DNA of 63,487 bases. It comes from Chryseobacterium gleum (GTDB taxonomy: Bacteria; Bacteroidota; Bacteroidia; Flavobacteriales_D; Sanyastnellaceae). Where the stretch lies: the NCBI GenBank assembly GCA_945874695.1, contig CAMCHP010000008.1, positions 1-63,487 on the forward strand, given 5' to 3'. The notes beneath the pieces are model-generated. The model did no database searches. It had not been told where the DNA came from and saw only the letters and a program-made list of their open reading frames with translations. Made by a program: the position numbers and the translations under genes. Shown in pieces: positions 58,303-63,487 of this stretch (positions are counted from its first letter, which is position 1; each line of letters begins with the position of its first letter).

Positions 58303-60373
58303 GCGCATCGTCAATTGGGATCGGCTTTTTGTTGAATTCGCCAATCATACGCGGTGCTGTTACACCCATTTCTTTCGCGCGGTCAAGTAGCTTTTGAGCT
58401 TCGTCGAGCGAATCGAATACAGGGCTCAAGAAGTGGGTTCGGCCGTCGCTCTGACGCTGCGGACGTACGTTGCCGATTTCCAAGAGCAAGTCGAGTTGAT
58501 CGGTTGGAATGTCTCCTTCGTAGTCGCCAAGAATAACTCGGAATTTAACCAGATTCGGATCTACCAAGTCGGTTTCATTGTCGGTTGTGAGGTCTTTCTT
58601 CGCATTAACAACAGTCATACCTGCATCGGCGAGTTTGATACGATCACCTCCACGATAGGCGGTAATGAAGGCATCGGTGAAGCCCATCGTGAGTAGCTCA
58701 ATTTTACGAGCAGCTGCATCATTCATGTTGTCGAAGCTCTGGGTCATATAACGTGTTAAACCATCGGCTCCACGAACTGCAATTACATCACCTATCGATG
58801 CAAAAATTTCATTTGAAAGTTTGAGGCGGTAAGCACCTACCTGAACTCTGAAATGTACCTCTTGGTCTTCTTCTCCGTAGGCCATCTCTTCAGCAATTTG
58901 TGCTTCAAATGCCAAGTCAATTTCAATCGGTGTGATTGCGCCATCGGCCGAAGCTTCGTTCACAACTGAACTTGAAATTCCGCTCCGGTTTAACTCTACT
59001 TTTCGTTTTACAGCATCGGGAAGTGCTTCAAAGTTTCCAACGAGGTACACTTCTTCGCCATTATCCATCGTACTGGTTACATCACTTTGGGCTAGTAGGG
59101 TATTGATGTTCTCTTGGGTCATCCCCTCCGTACTGCGAGGAACGCGAATGCGGTAGTTGTCTTTGTGACGCGACATGTCAGAATCAACACGCGCGTGGTC
59201 TTCATTCAGAATCGGACCACCCACCCATGGAATGGAATCATGCCACATCAGATACCGTTCATAAATAGCCACGTCGTCAAGGGCAACACCGTCTGCATCA
59301 ACATAGGTATGCGGTGAGTTGGGTTCGCTGTCGAGGTAATCGGCAATGCCATCACCGTCGGCATCAATCGGACAACCATTGGCGTCAACTTGAACACCAG
59401 CGGGGGTTCCGGCACATTTGTCTTGGATATCAACTACACCATCGCCGTCGCTGTCTTCAGCGGCCAAAAGGTCTTCTTCACCATCGAAATACGGATCATC
59501 ATCTCGTTTTTCACGCTCGCGCAATGGATTCAAATCATAGTTTAACGAGAAGTTCGTAAATAAAAAGTTGTCGTTTTGCGCATTGCCTTTGCGTTCAGCC
59601 CGACTTTCATCAGTGATGTTATCAACCAAATCGGTGAAGCCAAAGATGTAGCGTGTGCCTAAACGCGCTCGAAAGCGATCGGTTACCCGAAATTGCACGC
59701 CAGCTGCTACCGGAATGCCGAAACTACGTTCGGTGTAACGTCCGAATCCGTCTTGATTGAGTTCGCGCAAGTCGGTTTCATAAACGAAATCGCGGTTGAT
59801 GCGCACAGCTTCGTCGGCATTGGCTGCAAACTGATCGATGTCGCGAATGGTGCCATCTGACCAGTAGTGGTAACGGCGTCCTTCGGCATCAAAAAGGTCT
59901 GTTTTAGAAAGAAATTCAAACGACTCGAATCCGACAGAAATGTAGGGGTCTGCACTGCGATTTGAAGGTAAGAAGTGATCAAAATTGTAAGAGACCATAA
60001 AACCGCCTGAACGCACTTGCGATTGGAGGTTTAGCGCCCGCTCAGCAGTGTATTCATTGATGTTGATGGTTCCAAAAACGGTGTAAACGCTTACGTCGAG
60101 ATACGATGTAACTTCGTTGGTGAGGTAAAGGGTATAGGCCATATCGGCCGAGCCGGCGTGATATCCTTTGTTTTCGCGACCAATGTCTCCGTAAAGGACT
60201 AAACTTCCGACACCCAATCCTAATCGTGGTTTGAGTTTGAAGCCCGACGAACGCACTGGAGTTCCGCCATAAGGCGATTCTTGCACAGTGGAATCAAGTT
60301 GCGCGGTGCTGGTGATCGCGATCAGCAAGGCCCAAGTACAACTGAAGATTGAAATTATTTTCGGGAGACGCAT
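58259..60373 (-). CDS. Outer membrane protein with TSP3-like and SPOR-like segments
   Basis: 704 residues with a signal peptide (MRLPKIISIFSCTWALLIAI, TSTAQ). The first 290 residues look like a beta-barrel (PRLGLGVGSLVLYGDIGREN, FLFTNFSLNYDLNPL). Calcium-binding thrombospondin type 3-like repeats follow (DSDGDGVVDIQDKCAGTPAG, DADGDGIADYLDSEPNS). The C-terminal 250 residues contain three SPOR-like units, for instance VHFRVQVGAYRLKL, FITAYRGGDRIKLADAG and VKFRVILGDYEGDIPTDQL, which could bind peptidoglycan. The last 44 bases overlap the convergent FAD gene. Confidence 0.88.
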   Translation of the reverse strand: MRLPKIISIFSCTWALLIAITSTAQLDSTVQESPYGGTPVRSSGFKLKPRLGLGVGSLVLYGDIGRENKGYHAGSADMAYTLYLTNEVTSYLDVSVYTVFGTININEYTAERALNLQSQVRSGGFMVSYNFDHFLPSNRSADPYISVGFESFEFLSKTDLFDAEGRRYHYWSDGTIRDIDQFAANADEAVRINRDFVYETDLRELNQDGFGRYTERSFGIPVAAGVQFRVTDRFRARLGTRYIFGFTDLVDNITDESRAERKGNAQNDNFLFTNFSLNYDLNPLREREKRDDDPYFDGEEDLLAAEDSDGDGVVDIQDKCAGTPAGVQVDANGCPIDADGDGIADYLDSEPNSPHTYVDADGVALDDVAIYERYLMWHDSIPWVGGPILNEDHARVDSDMSRHKDNYRIRVPRSTEGMTQENINTLLAQSDVTSTMDNGEEVYLVGNFEALPDAVKRKVELNRSGISSSVVNEASADGAITPIEIDLAFEAQIAEEMAYGEEDQEVHFRVQVGAYRLKLSNEIFASIGDVIAVRGADGLTRYMTQSFDNMNDAAARKIELLTMGFTDAFITAYRGGDRIKLADAGMTVVNAKKDLTTDNETDLVDPNLVKFRVILGDYEGDIPTDQLDLLLEIGNVRPQRQSDGRTHFLSPVFDSLDEAQKLLDRAKEMGVTAPRMIGEFNKKPIPIDDALKLKKVGPQQVMVD

Positions 60374-60432
60374 AGTAGTAAGTCATTGTCCTCAATGGCT
60401 TTGTACGGCAGCTCCTCAAAAAGGTTTCGAAC

Positions 60433-61566
60433 TCAGGTATCGGCCATTTCAGCAAGTTCTTTTCCGATGCGAGCGCCAATTGCGACACCCATTCCGCCCA
60501 TCCGTACTGCACAAAACAGGTTTGGTGCGATGCGCTGCAGATAGGGTGTTTTCTGACTTCCAATGCCCAAATAGCCGATCCATTTTTGTTCGATTTCGAC
60601 CTTACGGTCGGATAGGAGGTGCCTTGAAAGCAGGTCGGTTAAATAATCATCAATCGCCGTTGGCAAAGGTGCATCAATGGATGACCACTCGGGATCGAGG
60701 TGGCGACCGCCGCCAATGAGGATACGTTGACCAACATTTCGAAAGTACACATAGCCTTCGATCATGTGGAAGGTGCCTTCCCAAGTGAGGTCAGGAATCG
60801 GTTTGGTGATGATGACGCGGTTTCGAGCGGGTAAAACATCCAAATGAGGAAGGAGTTGTTTGGCAAAACCATTGGTGCAGACCAAAACGGTGTTGCAGCG
60901 CATGCGCACGTTGTCGATGGCAAGTTCGCATCCGCCCGCACAGGGCGAAACCTCTAAAACCTCGATTCCAGAGTAAATTTCGATGTTCGCTTGCACGGCT
61001 CGCTGCCGAAGGTTGAACATCATTTTGCCCGTGTCAATGCTGCCTTCATGCGGGTTGTAGATTGCCGTGTTAAAACCTGAGAAACCATGCTGCGTTTGCA
61101 TGGTTTGTACATCTGCTTCGCCGAAGGTTTGCGCCCCGGTGATGGGGAAGAGCATGCGGTTTAAGCGGTCGAGTTCGCGCAAAGCTTCCTCAGCACCCTT
61201 GGCTTCACGCTGCGTGAAGAGTTCATAGCTTCCTGTGTTGCGGTAGTCAAGTTGTGTGTCGTTGAGCAATTCACGCAGGTACTTCAGTCCTTCAAACCGT
61301 TTTTGAACCAAATCGATCAAGGCCGATTCAGGCATGGTTTTCAGGTCTGCGAGCAATTCAGTTGGACTGCCGAAGCATGCAAATCCGGCATTGCGCGTAC
61401 TTCCTCCCTCACCAAAGGGAGCCCGGTCAAAAACCACGATACGGGCTGTGGGTTGAAGCGCACGCCGGCGCAATGCAGCGGTTAATCCGACGATGCCAGC
61501 TCCAATAATGACTGTATCAGCAGGAGCTAAGAACGACGACTGTTCCCAAAAACTAAATGGCGCCAT
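60433..61566 (-). CDS. FAD-dependent amine/D-amino acid oxidase-like protein (DAO family)
   Basis: 377 residues. The FAD-binding motif is TVIIGAGIVGLTAALRRRAL, then VVFDRAPFGEGGSTRNAGFA; the C-terminal GMGVAIGARIGKELAEM is typical of the DAO fold (glycine oxidase, D-amino acid dehydrogenase, sarcosine oxidase). No lipid or metal motif is present. The substrate is unknown. A palindromic repeat (60928-60950) is read in frame as VSPCAGGC between two beta strands. It stands alone, with the start next to the divergent gap before the last gene. Confidence 0.9.
   Translation of the reverse strand: MAPFSFWEQSSFLAPADTVIIGAGIVGLTAALRRRALQPTARIVVFDRAPFGEGGSTRNAGFACFGSPTELLADLKTMPESALIDLVQKRFEGLKYLRELLNDTQLDYRNTGSYELFTQREAKGAEEALRELDRLNRMLFPITGAQTFGEADVQTMQTQHGFSGFNTAIYNPHEGSIDTGKMMFNLRQRAVQANIEIYSGIEVLEVSPCAGGCELAIDNVRMRCNTVLVCTNGFAKQLLPHLDVLPARNRVIITKPIPDLTWEGTFHMIEGYVYFRNVGQRILIGGGRHLDPEWSSIDAPLPTAIDDYLTDLLSRHLLSDRKVEIEQKWIGYLGIGSQKTPYLQRIAPNLFCAVRMGGMGVAIGARIGKELAEMADT
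60928..60950 (+). repeat. Palindromic mini-repeat copy 21 (in DAO-family gene)
   Basis: GCATCC, stem GCCC, loop GCACA, stem GGGC, GAAA: full consensus with a five-base loop. Read on the gene strand it gives VSPCAGGC, sharing the first two codons (GTT TCG) with copies 1, 12 and 20. Confidence 0.85.
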
Positions 61567-61685
61567 TGCAGCGAGTTGTTGTATTTTTTTGTGGATTAAA
61601 AGCGCAGCAAAGCGCGAAAAATCTTAGGTCGAAGATATCTTTTTCTGTACATTTACGTTAGATAATTCTACGATCGCTGAATTTC

Positions 61686-63487
61686 ATGCAAGGAATAGCA
61701 TCTTCATATTCAAATCTTCTGCGCGCACTGCTGGTTGGTGCGTTGTTCGTGGTATGCGGTAATTCGGCAACTGCGCAAACGGAGATTTTGCACGTTTACG
61801 GGACCATCAAGGACGAGAAAACCATGAAAAAGATGGAAGGCGTTCGCGTGACGGTGAAGCAAAACGGCCAAGAATATGATGCGATTACAACCACAAGCAA
61901 TGGTAAGTATGAGTTCAAGGTGCCCTTGGGTTATGCTTACATTTTGACCTTTGCCGCGGAGAGTTACGTTGCCAAAAAGATAGATATTAACACCAAGGGT
62001 GTTCCGGCTGAAGACATGGTCGGGGGGTTTCAATTGAACATGGATTTGTCACTTTTCGCCTACATCGAAGGGTTTGACACTTCAATAATGGATCAGCCGA
62101 TTGGTAAAGCGGCGTTTGATCCGATTCGAAATTCGGTTGACTTCGATTTTGATTACACGAGCCGAATAAAACAGTTGATCGATGCCGAGTTTGCCCGTTT
62201 GGCTAAGCAAGATAAGGAAATGGAGAAGCTGATCGCCGAGTTCAATGCCTTGGTGGCGAAAGGTGATCAGGCCATGAGCGCGAAAAATTATTCGGATGCA
62301 GTGAGTAAGTTCGAAGCAGCGTTGCGTGTGATTCCTGATCGCGCTCCTGCTCCTGAGAAGTTGGCTGCAGCGCAAGCGGCACTCGATGCTGAGAATGCTG
62401 CCAAAGATCTGGAGCAGCGCTATCAACGTCTTTTGACCGAAGGCAAAACAAATATTGGGAAGAAGGAATATGCGATAGCACGTGATGCGCTAGTTGAAGC
62501 ATCGGGTTTGAAGCCTGCAGAACGCGAACCGAAAGATTTGCTGGCTACCATTGAGAAAGAATTGGCCGCTCTTGAGAAAAGAGCGCAATACGATGGTATA
62601 ATCACCAAGGCTGACCAGGAGTTTGACGACAGCAACTATGCAGTAAGTATTAAGAAGTACCAAGAAGCGCTCGATTTGTTTCCAACCGAAGAGTACCCGC
62701 GTCAGCGCATCAAAGAGGCACAAAAGCGTATCGACGAGCAATTGGCCGGTGCTGCGGCTGAGGAGGAGCGGAATCGACGTTACAGTGAAGCCATTACCCG
62801 AGCAGACAAGAACGTAGATCAACTGGAATACGAGTCGGCGATCAATAATTACCGGGCAGCACTCGACATCAAACCGGGAGAGAAGTACCCGACCGATCGA
62901 ATTAAGTTTGTTGAAGATTTGATCGCTCAGGCCAAGAAGAAAGAACAAGATGCTTTAGCTGCTGCTGATCGCAATGCCGCTGACGCACTCGAAAAGCAGT
63001 ACCGCGATTTGATTAAGGCGGCCGATGATAAGTTCAGTAAGAAAGACTTAGCCGCGGCGCGGGCTGATTATGTTGCAGCGCTGGAGTTAAAAGCAGGTGA
63101 AGTTCACCCCAAATCGCGCATCGAACGCATTGATGAGCTTTTGGCTGAAGCCGATCAACAAGCGGCTCGTGAGCGCCAATCGAACGATGAGGCAGCACGC
63201 ATCGAAGCCGAGTTTCAGGCAATTATCAAACGCGCCGATGGGAAGTTCGATGCGGATGACCTCGAAGGTGCTCGCGCAGAGTATGAAGCTGCCCTTGCAC
63301 TTAAAAGTCAAGAAAAGTACCCGAAATCGCGTATTCAACGGATCAATGAGCTGCTTGACCAACGTGCACGGGAAGAGGCTGATCGCCTAGCGGCGGATGA
63401 GCGCAGAAAGAATGATGACCGCTCAGCTCAGGAGGAAGCCGATCGATTAGCGCGGGAAGAGCGCGCTCGAAAATTGGATGAAGAGAA
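61686..63487 (+). CDS. Exported protein with carboxypeptidase-regulatory-like domain and TPR-like helical repeats (3' truncated)
   Basis: About 600 residues are visible and the frame is still open at the end of the window. A signal peptide (ALLVGALFVVCGNSATAQ) is followed by a carboxypeptidase-regulatory-like domain (LHVYGTIKDEKTMKKMEGVR, SNGKYEFKVPLGYAYILTFA; about residues 35-120). From about residue 165 it consists of at least six helical hairpin repeats of 60-75 residues with a shared pattern: ADxxFxxxDYxxAxxxYxxALxLKPxExYPxxRI, for example SAINNYRAALDIKPGEKYPT. Each is joined by Glu/Ala-rich helices. Similar proteins in Bacteroidota are linked to cell envelope and motility, but I assign no name. 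The last visible residues are highly charged. Confidence 0.85.
   Translation, partial: MQGIASSYSNLLRALLVGALFVVCGNSATAQTEILHVYGTIKDEKTMKKMEGVRVTVKQNGQEYDAITTTSNGKYEFKVPLGYAYILTFAAESYVAKKIDINTKGVPAEDMVGGFQLNMDLSLFAYIEGFDTSIMDQPIGKAAFDPIRNSVDFDFDYTSRIKQLIDAEFARLAKQDKEMEKLIAEFNALVAKGDQAMSAKNYSDAVSKFEAALRVIPDRAPAPEKLAAAQAALDAENAAKDLEQRYQRLLTEGKTNIGKKEYAIARDALVEASGLKPAEREPKDLLATIEKELAALEKRAQYDGIITKADQEFDDSNYAVSIKKYQEALDLFPTEEYPRQRIKEAQKRIDEQLAGAAAEEERNRRYSEAITRADKNVDQLEYESAINNYRAALDIKPGEKYPTDRIKFVEDLIAQAKKKEQDALAAADRNAADALEKQYRDLIKAADDKFSKKDLAAARADYVAALELKAGEVHPKSRIERIDELLAEADQQAARERQSNDEAARIEAEFQAIIKRADGKFDADDLEGARAEYEAALALKSQEKYPKSRIQRINELLDQRAREEADRLAADERRKNDDRSAQEEADRLAREERARKLDEE

Noticed and set aside
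1-63487. CRISPR array, prophage, toxin-antitoxin or restriction system
   Set aside because: No regularly spaced direct repeats, cas, integrase, phage structural or methylase/endonuclease genes could be recognised in any frame.

Overview
The window looks like the chromosome of a Bacteroidota bacterium, most likely a free-living flavobacterial (Flavobacteriales-like) lineage of moderate GC content. The evidence is: type IX secretion (T9SS) sorting domains of type A (20466-22436) and type B (28858-32004); two choice-of-anchor L surface proteins; a PorE-like TPR/PD40/OmpA protein; Bacteroidota-style promoters (TAnnTTTG at about -7, TTTG or TTG at about -33) before many genes; a YtxJ bacilliredoxin; a fused alpha/beta E1 dehydrogenase; and GlmU-family, DUF2490 and pRiA4b ORF-3-like proteins. 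There is no plasmid, phage, transposase, rRNA or CRISPR signature. One tRNA (Ala, GGC) is present.

Layout. 1-4.4 kb: rsmE 3' end, a DUF4359 protein, a GH20 hexosaminidase lipoprotein, a DUF551-like protein overlapping a single-domain response regulator, and a PaaG-like hydratase/isomerase. 4.5-6.1 kb: tRNA-Ala followed by a satD/DUF3307 pair with two tandem 23-bp operator-like repeats upstream. 6.1-12.3 kb: small membrane proteins, a CapA-like phosphoesterase, serC-serA and an orphan paaE. 12.4-20.1 kb: pRiA4b-like/miaA/mutS2-like operon, ytxJ, and the fused 2-oxoacid dehydrogenase E1. 20.1-28.7 kb: a tolC remnant, a multihaem cytochrome with a T9SS signal, lon, a GlmU-family protein, a CarH-like MerR regulator followed by an ECF sigma factor, and a methyltransferase. 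28.8-34.5 kb: a 1,048-residue T9SS surface protein, a FucP-type sugar transporter and a 50-residue microprotein. 34.5-45.6 kb: an M49-like peptidase, a degenerate acyltransferase, aat, a Nudix CoA hydrolase, DUF1684, ettA, a membrane phosphoesterase, dgkA, and a FecBCD/BtuFCD-type iron or corrinoid importer. 45.7-63.5 kb: a second choice-of-anchor L protein with dockerin-like repeats, mscS, DUF2490, a DODA-type dioxygenase, a Ca/Na exchanger, the PorE-like/AsmA-like operon, two FAD proteins, a TSP3/SPOR-like outer membrane protein, and a truncated helical-repeat protein.

Most of the window is ordinary housekeeping and cell-envelope coding. The most unusual signal is not a gene. It is a dispersed family of about 21 short palindromes (CATCC, a 4-bp stem, a 3-5 base loop, the complementary stem, then GAAA or a variant tail). 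About 17 of the copies lie inside open reading frames of unrelated proteins. Several are read in the same frame and give related peptides such as VSAYRPD, VSADRPD, VSGCRPD, FSAYRQD and FSALRQD; others form part of signal peptides or supply a start codon. This resembles in principle the palindromic elements that invade genes in Rickettsia, but with a different sequence. The second candidate is the satD/DUF3307 pair: the SatD N-terminus shows a spacing of Asp and Gly motifs reminiscent of class III nucleotidyl cyclases, it has a C-terminal winged-helix-like region, and it is coupled to a multi-pass membrane protein.
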